From JAIOQA01 sp035493675 (GTDB lineage: Bacteria; Myxococcota_A; Polyangia; Haliangiales; Haliangiaceae): DNA of 64,000 nt. The first letter of the stretch is position 1; each line of letters begins with the position of its first letter. A program made the position numbers and the translations under genes. Shown in pieces: positions 36,034 through 45,237 of this stretch. Where the stretch lies: contig DATJIA010000335.1 in NCBI GenBank assembly GCA_035493675.1, forward strand, positions 3,677-67,676, given 5' to 3'. The notes beneath the pieces are model-generated. The model searched no databases. It worked only from the letters and a program-made list of their open reading frames with translations, and was not told where the DNA came from.

Positions 36034-37614
36034 ATGGGGAGCACTCGACTGGCCGCGCTCGCGGCGGGACTCACGTTCGCCTATGGGTCGTCCGCGCGAG
36101 CGGGTGGCTTGTTCATGCCCGGCATCGGGCCGAGCGCGGTCGCGCGCGCGGGCGCGTGGATCGCGACCGCCGACGATCCGACCGCGCTCGCGACCAACCC
36201 CGCCGGCCTCGATCAAGGCTGGGGCACGCAGGTCTACATCGGCTCGACGTTCCTCGACTACTCGATGACGTTCGCGCGCGCGGGCGTCTACGAGATGGAG
36301 CCGGGCGAGAACCATCCGTGGACCGGCACGCCGTACGCGCCGGTGACCGACAAGGCGCGCCCGCCGATCGGCTTCGGCTCGTACCAGGCGCTGCCCGCGA
36401 TCGCGGTCTCGACCGACGCCGGCCTGCACATCAAGGGCCTGCGCTTCGCCGCCGGCGTGTTCGTGCCGACCGCGTACCCCGAGCGCGACATGCAGGGCGA
36501 CTACGTCTTCGACGATCCCAACACGCCGCCGCCGCCGACCCGCTACGACGTCGTCAAGCAATCGGCGGCGATCGTCATGCCGTCGCTCGGCGCGAGCTAT
36601 CACGTCAACGACAAGCTCTCGGTCGGCGCGCGCTTCGTGTGGGGCCTCGCCGACATCAAGGCGACGACCTATACGTGGGGCTTCCCCGGCAACTACCAGG
36701 AGTCCACGACCAAGGACTCGCTCTTCCATCTCGAGGCGAAGGACAACTTCGCGCCCGCGTTCGGGCTCGGCCTCCTCTACAAGCTGAACGACAGCTTCAC
36801 GGTCGGCGCGCAGTGGAGCTCGGAGCTCGACGTGCACGCGGTCGGCACCGGCTCGGCGAAGACGAGCGCGAACCTGATCCCGGCGACGGTGATCCTGCCG
36901 TCGGAGACGGTGAAGTGCGAAGCGGGCGGCACGCCCGACTCGATCAAGGGCTGCATCAACATCGCGCTGCCGATGTCGGCGGGCGTCGGCGGACGCTGGC
37001 TCATGCGCGACGACGCCGGCAACGTGAAGGGCGACCTCGAGGCCGACGTGCAGTGGGAGCACTGGAGCGCCGAGCCGGTCTCGAACTACCACGTGATCGT
37101 CGACGCGCGCGTCGCCGATCCGGGCACGCAGGCGACGATCTTCAACCTGAAGGAGTCGATCATCCGCCACGGCCTGCAGGACACCGTGTCGGTGCGCCTC
37201 GGCGGTAGCCGCGAGGTCGTCGAGAACGTGCTCGTGCGCGCCGGCGTCGCGTACGACACCAAGGCCGCGAAGGACTGGTGGGAGCGCGCCGACTTCGACG
37301 GCGCCGCGCGCTTCACGTTCGCCGGCGGCGCCGGCTACAAGGCGGGCAAGATCAAGATCGACGCCGGCTTCGGCTACGTCTACGAGGGCGGCTCGCGCAC
37401 GATGGGCACGAACCCGCCGTGCAACCCCGACTCGACGATGCCCTCGTGCGGCGATCAATCGCCGAACCCGATCGATCAGCGCAAGCAACCCGATCCGATC
37501 CAGCCGCTCGCCGATCCGAACAACGCCGCGCTCAACTACCAGTCCCCGATCAACAGCGGCACGATCACGTCGCACTACCTGTTCTTCCTGCTCGCCGCGA
37601 ACTACCAGTTCTGA
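36034..37614 (+). CDS. FadL/OmpP1 family outer membrane transport protein
   Basis: 526 residues. Signal peptide ending SSARAGG, then the FadL N-terminal NPAGLDQG region (SAVARAGAWIATADDPTALATNPAGL) that forms the plug, and alternating beta strands ending in the aromatic YQF characteristic of outer-membrane barrels. FadL proteins move long-chain fatty acids or other hydrophobic molecules inward. TAGAGT (36019-36024, overlapping the mnmG stop) lies 9 nt before the ATG. Confidence 0.9.
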   Translation: MGSTRLAALAAGLTFAYGSSARAGGLFMPGIGPSAVARAGAWIATADDPTALATNPAGLDQGWGTQVYIGSTFLDYSMTFARAGVYEMEPGENHPWTGTPYAPVTDKARPPIGFGSYQALPAIAVSTDAGLHIKGLRFAAGVFVPTAYPERDMQGDYVFDDPNTPPPPTRYDVVKQSAAIVMPSLGASYHVNDKLSVGARFVWGLADIKATTYTWGFPGNYQESTTKDSLFHLEAKDNFAPAFGLGLLYKLNDSFTVGAQWSSELDVHAVGTGSAKTSANLIPATVILPSETVKCEAGGTPDSIKGCINIALPMSAGVGGRWLMRDDAGNVKGDLEADVQWEHWSAEPVSNYHVIVDARVADPGTQATIFNLKESIIRHGLQDTVSVRLGGSREVVENVLVRAGVAYDTKAAKDWWERADFDGAARFTFAGGAGYKAGKIKIDAGFGYVYEGGSRTMGTNPPCNPDSTMPSCGDQSPNPIDQRKQPDPIQPLADPNNAALNYQSPINSGTITSHYLFFLLAANYQF

Positions 37615-37631
37615 TCGTGCGCTGAGCCCGA

Positions 37632-37653
37632 GCGCCCGCATCGGCGCGGGCGC
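37632..37653 (+). terminator. Candidate hairpin terminator after fadL
   Basis: GCGCCCGC and GCGGGCGC, 8-bp perfect arms with a 6-nt loop, 18 bp past the fadL stop. No U-tract. Confidence 0.4.
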
Positions 37654-37658
37654 CGGCG

Positions 37659-37805
37659 TTCGCGCGATCGCGTGACTCCGCGCCGCCGCCCCTGAGATTT
37701 TCGGGTTGGTTTCGGCCGCGATCGCGCCCGCGCGCGCGATCTTCGACGCCGAAAACCGAAAAATCTCAAAAGGCCGACGGCGCGGAGCCTCGTGATCGCA
37801 CGAAG
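37659..37805 (+). repeat. Large imperfect inverted repeat (REP/MITE-like) next to the RAYT gene
   Basis: Left arm from 37659 (TTCGCGCGATCGCGTGACTC, then CGCGCCGCCG, CTGAGATTTT, GGTTTCGGC) pairs with the right arm ending 37805, whose complement reads TTCGTGCGATCACGAGGCTC, CGCGCCGTCG, TTGAGATTTTT, TTTTCGGC. Arms of about 58 nt match at most positions and enclose about 30 nt. The outer ends lie 44 bp from fadL and 147 bp from the transposase start. Confidence 0.65.
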
Positions 37806-37937
37806 GTCGGCGGCCGCGCCGATGTGGGCGCTCAGGCAATGAAGAAAGCGTGCGTGCAACGCTCGCCCGCGCGACGGGCCAAACCGGAGTGCCAGCAATT
37901 GCCCCGGTACCGCCTGGCAAGGACGGATCTAAGGACA

Positions 37938-37943
37938 TAATCT
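37938..37943 (+). promoter_or_regulatory. Candidate -10 box (TAATCT) of the RAYT gene
   Basis: Sits 9 nt before the ATG at 37953, within GGACATAATCTG; the adjacent CTAAGG touches the ATG and is too close to act as a ribosome site. Confidence 0.4.
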
Positions 37944-37952
37944 GCCCTAAGG

Positions 37953-38669
37953 ATGACGAAGCGGCGGCGGCGGTCGGCGTGGAACAAGCGGCGGAAGGGG
38001 CAGCTCGAGATCGATCTGCGTCCACGCACGAAACGAGGCGCGCTTCGGAAGAAGCTCGGTCGCCCCGTCACCGGGCGGCGGATGGATCCGCGACATCGCA
38101 CGCGGCCCGATCACGATCGTCGCCACCCGGTCCACGTCGTCTTGCGCGTGACGCGCGAGGTGTCGAGCCTGCGGACGCCGAAGGCATATCGCGCGATCCG
38201 CCGCGCGGTCGATCGGTGTCGAGCGCGGAGCGACTTCCGGATCGCGCACATCAGCATCCAGTCGAACCACGTGCACCTGCTCGTCGAAGCCGACGACAAG
38301 CGCGCGCTCGCGCGGGGCATGCAAGGGTTCACGATCTGCGCGGCGCGGCGTCTGAATCGCGAGCTCCGCCGCGCGCGCGGCACGGTCTTCGCGTACCGCT
38401 ATCACGCGACGACGATCGAATCGCCGACGCAAGCGCGCAACGCGGTCAGCTACATCGTCAACAACTGGCGCCGCCACCGGCGCGACCTCTACGACGCGCG
38501 CCGGACGGATCCCTACGCGAGCGCGCACGCAGTCCGCGGCTGGCGCGTCGCACGCCGCCCCGACGAGCTTCCGGTCGTTCGCGCCACGACCTGGCTCCTC
38601 ACCGTCGGGCTCGACCGCGTGCGTGCCATCCGGGACGACGAGGTTCCGGGGCCCGATCCCGTGCCGTGA
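37953..38669 (+). CDS. REP-associated tyrosine transposase (RAYT, Y1/HUH family)
   Basis: 238 residues. An Arg/Lys-rich N-terminus leads into HPVHVVLRV, the metal-binding HUH motif QSNHVHLLVE (H106, H108), and the catalytic Tyr167 in NAVSYIVNNWRRH; ALARGMQGFTICAARRLNRELRRARG is the helix conserved in this myxobacterial/environmental RAYT subgroup. RAYTs are single-copy domesticated relatives of IS200/IS605 transposases that cut single-stranded REP palindromes. All catalytic residues are present, so it may be active. Its presumed substrate palindrome lies just upstream. Not flanked by direct repeats that I can see. Confidence 0.88.
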   Translation: MTKRRRRSAWNKRRKGQLEIDLRPRTKRGALRKKLGRPVTGRRMDPRHRTRPDHDRRHPVHVVLRVTREVSSLRTPKAYRAIRRAVDRCRARSDFRIAHISIQSNHVHLLVEADDKRALARGMQGFTICAARRLNRELRRARGTVFAYRYHATTIESPTQARNAVSYIVNNWRRHRRDLYDARRTDPYASAHAVRGWRVARRPDELPVVRATTWLLTVGLDRVRAIRDDEVPGPDPVP

Positions 38670-38724
38670 GGCGTGATCAGAAATACGCTCGCACGCCCCG
38701 ACGTTTCACGTCATATTCGAGCCA

Positions 38725-38976
38725 ATGAGCAACGCGCTGGTGAAACGTGATCAAGGGCCGCATCCGGTGCCGGCGCTGTGCTCGGCGCTGTTGCCCGGGC
38801 TCGGCCAGCTCGTGAAGGGCGACACCGACAAGGGCGTGGGCATCCTCGCGGTCGCGGTCGTCGCGGGATCGAGCTACCTCGGCGCGCTGCCGCTGCTCGG
38901 CGGGATCGCCGGCTTGGTGTACGGCGCGACGTGGCTGTACGGCGTCGCCGACGCGGCGTTTTCGAAGAAGAAGTGA
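38725..38976 (+). CDS. Small membrane protein
   Basis: 83 residues with two hydrophobic helices (VPALCSALLPGLGQLVKG then GVGILAVAVVAGSSYLGALP and GIAGLVYGATWLYGVA) and a basic C-terminus. The LLPGLGQL motif near a first helix is shared with TM2/DUF5683-type small membrane proteins. Stands alone between the RAYT gene and moxR; function unknown. Confidence 0.75.
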   Translation: MSNALVKRDQGPHPVPALCSALLPGLGQLVKGDTDKGVGILAVAVVAGSSYLGALPLLGGIAGLVYGATWLYGVADAAFSKKK

Positions 38977-39028
38977 TCCTGCAGCCTCAGGCTGCAAAGT
39001 CGAGGTAACGGGCGGAGACATTTCGGGC

Positions 39029-39034
39029 TAAGGT
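39029..39034 (+). promoter_or_regulatory. Candidate -10 box (TAAGGT) of the moxR-VWA pair
   Basis: Eight nt before the moxR ATG; no purine-rich ribosome site lies between. Confidence 0.45.
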
Positions 39035-39042
39035 CGGCCCCG

Positions 39043-39867
<825 letters not shown>

Positions 39868-39873
39868 TCGATC

Positions 39874-41115
39874 ATGCTGATCGATTTCCTGTTCGAGCTG
39901 CGTCGGCGGAAGCTCAAGGTGAGCTCGCACGAGTGGCTCGCGCTCATGGAAGCGCTCTCGCTCGGGCTGCACGACTCGTCGCTCGACGGCTTCTATCACC
40001 TCGCGCGATCGCTGTGCGTGAAGGACGTCGCCGAGTTCGACGCGTTCGACGAGGCGTTCCTCGCCTACTTCAAGGACGTCAACGCCGACGCGCTGCAGAT
40101 CACCGAAGAGATGCTCGAGTGGCTCGCGGATCCCAAGAACCGCGCGGCGCTCACCGACGAGCAGCGCAAGCTGCTCGAGGGGCTCGATCTCGAGAAGCTG
40201 CGCGAGCTCTACGAGCAGCGGCTGCGCGAGCAGAAGGAGCGCCACGATCGCGGCAACCGCTGGATCGGCACCGCCGGCACGTCGCCGTTCGGCAGCCAGG
40301 GCGAGAACCCGCGCGGCGTGCGCGTGGGGCAGGGCGGCGGGCGCACCGCGATGCAGGTCGCCGAGGAGCGGCGCTATCGCGAGTACCGCAAGGACGTGGT
40401 GCTCGACGTGCGGCAGATCGACGTCGCGTTGCGCGGGTTGCGGCAGCTCGGGCGCGACGGCGCCGAAGAGGAGCTCGATCTCGACGAGACCGTCGACGAG
40501 ACCTGCAAGAACGCCGGCGAGCTCGAGGTCGTGTTCCAACCGCCGCGGCGCAATCGCGCGAAGGTGCTCTTGCTGATGGACGTGGGCGGATCGATGGATC
40601 CGCACTCGGAGCTGATGAGCCGCTTGTTCACGGCGGCGTCGCGCAGCGGGCGGTTCGCGCGCTTCCGCAGCTTCTACTTCCACAACTGCATCTACCAGCA
40701 CGTCTACGAGGACGCGCAGTTCCGCAAGCAGGTGCCGGTGCCGGAGCTGCTCTCGCATTCGGATCGCGACGAGAAGCTCGTCGTGGTCGGCGATGCGCTG
40801 ATGCACCCGGCCGAGCTGCTCGAGTCGGGCGGCGCGATCTACTTCTACGAGCAGAACCGCACGCCGGGCATGGAGTGGTTGCGGCGCCTCGGCCACCACT
40901 TCCGTCGGAGCGCGTGGCTCAACCCGGAGCCGGAGCGCTACTGGCAGGGCACGACGATCGAGGCGATCGCGTCGGTGTTCCCGATGTGGCAGCTCACCCT
41001 CGACGGGCTCGCCGGCGCCGTGCGCTACCTGGTGCGCGGCGGCGAGCGGCCGCGCATGCCGCAGCGGCCGAACGCGACGCCGTGGAGCAATCCGTTCGGC
41101 ATCGACGGCAACTGA
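39874..41115 (+). CDS. VWA-domain protein, CoxE-like
   Basis: 413 residues. Helical N-terminal part with long charged helices (LLEGLDLEKLRELYEQRLREQKERHDRG), then a von Willebrand A domain with MIDAS DVGGSM starting at D236 and a C-terminal Pro/Arg-rich tail. It matches the CoxE-like VWA family that works with MoxR ATPases. No carbon-monoxide dehydrogenase genes are nearby, so the client is unknown. Ends 7 bp from the convergent PilZ gene. Confidence 0.9.
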   Translation: MLIDFLFELRRRKLKVSSHEWLALMEALSLGLHDSSLDGFYHLARSLCVKDVAEFDAFDEAFLAYFKDVNADALQITEEMLEWLADPKNRAALTDEQRKLLEGLDLEKLRELYEQRLREQKERHDRGNRWIGTAGTSPFGSQGENPRGVRVGQGGGRTAMQVAEERRYREYRKDVVLDVRQIDVALRGLRQLGRDGAEEELDLDETVDETCKNAGELEVVFQPPRRNRAKVLLLMDVGGSMDPHSELMSRLFTAASRSGRFARFRSFYFHNCIYQHVYEDAQFRKQVPVPELLSHSDRDEKLVVVGDALMHPAELLESGGAIYFYEQNRTPGMEWLRRLGHHFRRSAWLNPEPERYWQGTTIEAIASVFPMWQLTLDGLAGAVRYLVRGGERPRMPQRPNATPWSNPFGIDGN

Positions 41116-41122
41116 GCGCGCG

Positions 41123-43402
41123 CTAGTTCTTCATCCAGTCGGGCGTCGGCTCGCTCGAGCCCGACGCAGAGCCGGAGCCGGACGACGACGCGGAGCCGGA
41201 GCCGGCCTTCGCGGAACCGGAGCCCGAGCCCGCAGACGAACCCGAGCCGGACTTCGCGGAGCCGGACGCGGCGCCGGAGCCGGTGGTCGTCGTCGCGCCG
41301 GACGCGGAGCCGCCGGAACCTGTCGATGCGGAGCCGCTGCCCGCCTTCGCCGAGCCGCTGCCCGATCCGGTGGTGGTCGTCGCGCCGGACGCGGAGCCCG
41401 ACCCCGTCGTGGTGGTCGCGCTGCCCGCGGAGCCCGAGCCAGTCGTCGTCGAGCCGCTGCCCGAGCCCGCCGTCGCGGAGCCGGAGCCGGAGCCCGAGCC
41501 GGCCGTCGAGCCGCTGCCCGAGCCGGGGTGCGTGTTGTTGTGCACGACGTTGCCGCCGCCGTTGTTCGGCGGGATGACCTTCGCCGCGACCAGCGTCGCG
41601 TCGAGCGCCGCGACCAGCTTGTCGGAGTCCTCGCTGAACGCGTCGGCCTTGATGCCGCCGATGAAGCGATCGAAGCCGGCCTTGCGCAGCTCGATCTTCG
41701 CGCCCTTCTCGGCTTGCTGCGCGGTCAGCTCGACGTCGCCCGGCGTCGTGCGACGCGTCGCTTGACCGTCGACGAAGATCATCGCGCCGCCCGGCTTCGA
41801 CGTCACGTGCACCACGTGCGGCATCGACTTCAGCTTCACGTCGACCGACTTGCCGGCCGCGACCTCGACGTCCTGCGCGATGTGGCCCGGCGCGCTGACG
41901 TGCGCCTCGAGCGTCTTGCCCTTCTCGAGCTTGCCCTTGTACGGGGCCGCCGCGCCGGTCACGCCGGCGTCGGCGATGTCGATCACCGCGCCCGCGGTCG
42001 CCGACGTGATCGACACGTCGAGCATGTCGACGGTCGCCGACCCGCCGGAGCCCGAAGCCGAGCCGGACGCCGATGCGGCGCCCGTCCCCGACGCCGATCC
42101 GGACGCGACCTGCGATCCCGACGCGACCTGCGATCCCGACGCGACATCGCTCCCCGACGCCGGGCCACTGCCCGACGCGACATCGCTCGCCGACGCCGAC
42201 CCCGAGCCCGACGCGATCTCGCTGCCGCTGCCCGCGCCGCCCTTGGGCTCGCCCTTGTCGCGCAGGTAGAAGAACCAGAACGCCGCCGCGCCGCCGACGA
42301 CGACGAGGAGCAGCAGCATCAACCCGATCGGCGCGCCGCGAGGCGCTTCACGCGTCGGCTCCGGCGCCGCGACCGCGGCCTTCGCGGGCAAGACCGGCGC
42401 GGCCTTCTTCGCCGCGGGCGCGATCTTCTCGGTCTTCTCGATCCGATCCGCCGGCTTCGCGGGCGGAGGCGTCGCGTCGGCCTTGGCCGACTCGGTCTTG
42501 ATGAACGCCGGCTCCTTCACCGACGGCGCGGACGGCACGGGCACGGGCACCGCGAGCTCCGGCTCGACCTGCTTGGCGGCGCGCCGTTCGGCGAGCTCGT
42601 CCTTCATCGCCGCCGCCGCCGCGGCCGCCGCAGGCGCCATCTTCGTCGTCGCCTTCTCGTCGGCGGAAGGCGCAGGCGCGGGCGCGGGCGTAGCCGCGGC
42701 CGCAGGTGCCGGCGCGGTCGCCGCGACCGGAGGCGGCGTGGTCACCGGCTTCTTCGCCGGCAGCGGCGCGTCTCCCTTGGTCGCCGCGACGAGATCGTCG
42801 AGCGATCGGACCTTGGTCGCCTCTTCGAACGCCTCCTCGGGGAACTCGTCCGCGTCGGAGTGGAACGGCATCGGCTTGGGCAGCGGCGTCGCGTCGGTGC
42901 GCTCGTCGCCGAACCCGGCGCGCGGCGGCGCCATCTGACCGATCTTCGGCTTGGTCTCGTCCTTGAGCGCGCCGACCAGCGGCGACGGCGCGACCTTGGT
43001 CGGCGCTTCGTTGAAGATCGGCGGCTTCGTGTCCGACGGCGCGTGCGTGCCGGCGCCCTTCGCCTTCTCGGCGAGGATCTTGTCGAGGATCTGCTGGCTG
43101 CCTTCGTTGAGGCGGTCGAACCTCACGCCCATGCCGGGCGCGACGCCGGGGCGCGCCGGATCGTTCTCGCGCGTCCAGACGACGGTGCCTTCACCGGTGA
43201 TCAGCGGCGTCGCGTCGCGGAGCTGGAACTCGAACCGCATCTGCGTGCCGACGGCCAACGGCTCCTTCGTTCGGATGAAGATGCCGCCGTGGCTGACGTC
43301 GACCGCATAGCGCTCGATGAACTGCTCGAGCGTCGCGCTCTTGAACTTGATCTTGAGCGTGACCGGCGCGCGCTTGCCCTGTCGGGTGTTGGGATCGACC
43401 AA
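41123..43402 (-). CDS. PilZ-domain protein with transmembrane helix, PEGA region and Ser/Gly-rich repeats
   Basis: 759 residues. N-terminal PilZ-like domain (RAPVTLKIKFKSATLEQFIERY... DVSHGGIFIRTKEPLAVG) of the type linked to cyclic di-GMP or motility; the RxxxR motif is only partly kept. Then a Pro/Ala-rich cytoplasmic linker, one transmembrane helix (IGLMLLLLVVVGGAAAFWFFYL, about residue 370), a Ser/Gly/Ala repeat region, a PEGA-type domain (TSKPGGAMIFVDGQATRRTT) and a second long Ser/Gly/Thr repeat tail ending DWMKN. The only start that keeps the domain intact is TTG at 43402, with GGGGAGC 8 nt upstream; the divergent gene is 53 bp away. Confidence 0.82.
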   Translation of the reverse strand: MVDPNTRQGKRAPVTLKIKFKSATLEQFIERYAVDVSHGGIFIRTKEPLAVGTQMRFEFQLRDATPLITGEGTVVWTRENDPARPGVAPGMGVRFDRLNEGSQQILDKILAEKAKGAGTHAPSDTKPPIFNEAPTKVAPSPLVGALKDETKPKIGQMAPPRAGFGDERTDATPLPKPMPFHSDADEFPEEAFEEATKVRSLDDLVAATKGDAPLPAKKPVTTPPPVAATAPAPAAAATPAPAPAPSADEKATTKMAPAAAAAAAAMKDELAERRAAKQVEPELAVPVPVPSAPSVKEPAFIKTESAKADATPPPAKPADRIEKTEKIAPAAKKAAPVLPAKAAVAAPEPTREAPRGAPIGLMLLLLVVVGGAAAFWFFYLRDKGEPKGGAGSGSEIASGSGSASASDVASGSGPASGSDVASGSQVASGSQVASGSASGTGAASASGSASGSGGSATVDMLDVSITSATAGAVIDIADAGVTGAAAPYKGKLEKGKTLEAHVSAPGHIAQDVEVAAGKSVDVKLKSMPHVVHVTSKPGGAMIFVDGQATRRTTPGDVELTAQQAEKGAKIELRKAGFDRFIGGIKADAFSEDSDKLVAALDATLVAAKVIPPNNGGGNVVHNNTHPGSGSGSTAGSGSGSGSATAGSGSGSTTTGSGSAGSATTTTGSGSASGATTTTGSGSGSAKAGSGSASTGSGGSASGATTTTGSGAASGSAKSGSGSSAGSGSGSAKAGSGSASSSGSGSASGSSEPTPDWMKN
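42096..42185 (-). repeat. 18-bp tandem repeat coding for Ser/Gly/Ala linker
   Basis: Five consecutive 18-bp units; three are near-identical (GATCCCGACGCGACCTGC type) at 42096, 42114 and 42132, then drift. They code on the minus strand for the DVASGS/QVASGS series. Unit length is a multiple of three, so copy-number change would alter linker length without a frameshift. Confidence 0.7.
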
Positions 43403-43455
43403 TGGAGCAGCTCCCCGTGGACGTCGAAGGTGTCGACAGCATTAATGTTAGGAGC

Positions 43456-45237
43456 ATGAGGTACGTGAATGCAACGCGAACGGGTGCGCTCTTCGTCGCG
43501 ACGGTCTTGCTCGTCGTCGGAGCGGCCGGCGAGCTGCGCGCGGCGACGGACCCACCTCTGGTTACACACGCGGGCGTCGTCGCGTCGGCGAATCCGGTGG
43601 CCTCGCAGGTCGGCGCCGCGGTGCTGGCGCGCGGCGGCAACGCCGTCGACGCCGCGGTCGCGACCGTCTTCGCGCTCGGCGTCGTCGAGCCCCAGTCCTC
43701 GGGGATCGGCGGCGGCGGCTTCGCGCTCGTGTACGTCGCGAGCGAGAAGAAGGTCTATGTCTATGACTTCCGCGAGGTCGCGCCGGCCGCGCTGGGCCCG
43801 GAGGCCTTCATCGACGCGTCGACCGGGAAGGTCGACCCGATGCGATCGCGCATCGGCGGGTTATCGATCGGTGTCCCAGGCGAGGTCGCAGGGCTCGGTC
43901 GAATGCTCAACCGACATGGGCGCCTGTCGTGGCGGCGGGTGATCGCGCCGGCGATCCGGCTCGCGCGCGACGGCTTCCCGACCGCGTGGTTCGAGGTGGT
44001 CGCGATCTCCCGCCTCACGAAGCTCGTCGACCCCGACGACCCGCGCTTCCGGCGCCTGCACGCGTTCATCGCTCCCGGCGGGCGCACGCTGGCGGCCGGC
44101 GACGAGATCTCGCGGCCCGAGCTCGCGAAGACGCTCGAGACGATCGCGGCGGGTGGGCCGCGCGCCTTCTACCAGGGCGCGGTCGCCGACGACGTCGTGC
44201 GCGCGGTGAAGGACGCCGGCGGCGTGATCACCGCGGACGATCTGCGCGCGTACACGATCGACGAGCCGGCCGCGCCGCTGTGGGGCACGTGGCACGGCAT
44301 GAAGCTCGCGACCATGCCGCTGCCGTCGTCGGGCGGCATCGCGCTGCTCGAGACGCTCGCGCTGATCGACGCGTCGGGGATCGATCTGTCGAAGCTCGGC
44401 GTCGGCTCGTCGGCGGCGCTGCACGTGATCGCCGAGGCGATGCGCCACGCGTTCGCGGATCGCGCGCGCTTCCTCGGCGACGCCGACGCCGCCGACCTGA
44501 TCGCGCAGAAGCTCCTCGATCCGGCGCGGCTCGCGAAGGTCGCCAAGCGGATCGATCCCGATCACGTGCAGGCGCACGATTCGTACGGCGACGCCGACCT
44601 CGCGCCGCGGCCGCCGCCGCCGAAAGACGGCGGCACCTCGCACCTGTGCGTGATCGATCGCGACGGCAACGCGGTCGCGCTGACCACGACGGTCAACGGC
44701 TACTTCGGCGCCGGCGTGATCACCGACGGCGGCATCGTCCTCAACGACGAGATCGACGACTTCCAGATCGCGCGCGGCAACGCGAACCAGTTCGGGCTCG
44801 TGCAATCGGACCTGAACCTGGTCGGCGCGGGCAAGCGGCCGCTGTCGTCGATGTCGCCGACGCTCGTCTTCGATCAGGACGGCAAGGTGATCGCGTGCGC
44901 GGGCTCGGCGGGCGGGCCCGGCATCATCTCGACGACGATCGAGATCCTGCTCGACATGTTCGTGTGGAACCTCGATCCCGCGGCGGCGATCGCGCAGCCG
45001 CGCGTGCACGATCAATGGCTGCCCGACGAGCTCGCGATCGAGGCGCAGCTCCCCGACGACGTCGTCGACGGCCTGAAGCGGCGCGGGCACAAGATCACGA
45101 TCAAGCCGTGGTCGACCGCGGCGCAGGCGATCCGCGTCTTGCCCGACGGCACGCGCCAGGCGGCGAGCGATCCGCGCCACGCCGCCGCGCCCGCCGCGGA
45201 GCCGGAGCCTACTTCTTCGCGCTCGGCAGCACCGTGA
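43456..45237 (+). CDS. ggt: Gamma-glutamyltranspeptidase
   Basis: 593 residues from the ATG at 43456, which gives a normal signal peptide (MRYVNATRTGALFVATVLLVVGA...). The Ntn-hydrolase features are present: AVATVFALGVVEPQSSGIGGGGF in the large part and the autoprocessing Thr394 in DGGTSHLCVIDRDGNAVALT, followed by PLSSMSPT. The enzyme splits gamma-glutamyl bonds such as glutathione in the periplasm after self-cleavage. An in-frame ATG at 43402 would add 18 residues before the signal peptide. Its last 29 bp overlap the convergent M16 gene. Confidence 0.92.
   Translation: MRYVNATRTGALFVATVLLVVGAAGELRAATDPPLVTHAGVVASANPVASQVGAAVLARGGNAVDAAVATVFALGVVEPQSSGIGGGGFALVYVASEKKVYVYDFREVAPAALGPEAFIDASTGKVDPMRSRIGGLSIGVPGEVAGLGRMLNRHGRLSWRRVIAPAIRLARDGFPTAWFEVVAISRLTKLVDPDDPRFRRLHAFIAPGGRTLAAGDEISRPELAKTLETIAAGGPRAFYQGAVADDVVRAVKDAGGVITADDLRAYTIDEPAAPLWGTWHGMKLATMPLPSSGGIALLETLALIDASGIDLSKLGVGSSAALHVIAEAMRHAFADRARFLGDADAADLIAQKLLDPARLAKVAKRIDPDHVQAHDSYGDADLAPRPPPPKDGGTSHLCVIDRDGNAVALTTTVNGYFGAGVITDGGIVLNDEIDDFQIARGNANQFGLVQSDLNLVGAGKRPLSSMSPTLVFDQDGKVIACAGSAGGPGIISTTIEILLDMFVWNLDPAAAIAQPRVHDQWLPDELAIEAQLPDDVVDGLKRRGHKITIKPWSTAAQAIRVLPDGTRQAASDPRHAAAPAAEPEPTSSRSAAP

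Larger units (their letters stand above)
37615..37952 (+). other. Intergenic region rich in palindromes upstream of a RAYT gene
   Basis: 338 bp without a supported gene. It holds a GC hairpin just after fadL, a 147-bp imperfect inverted repeat, and TAATCT 9 nt before the transposase ATG. Its A/T runs (for example CCGAAAAACC-like stretches near 37750-37770) stand out in this genome. Confidence 0.7.

Noticed and set aside
37850..38728. 292-codon ORF overlapping the RAYT gene
   Set aside because: The RAYT frame carries HUH and Tyr motifs; this frame has none and starts in the palindrome region.
42096..42185. Possible CRISPR array from tandem repeats
   Set aside because: Repeats are contiguous 18-bp coding units with no spacers and lie inside an open reading frame.
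43402..43455. Upstream ATG start for gamma-glutamyltranspeptidase
   Set aside because: It would bury the signal peptide behind 18 acidic residues and run into the divergent gene's start.
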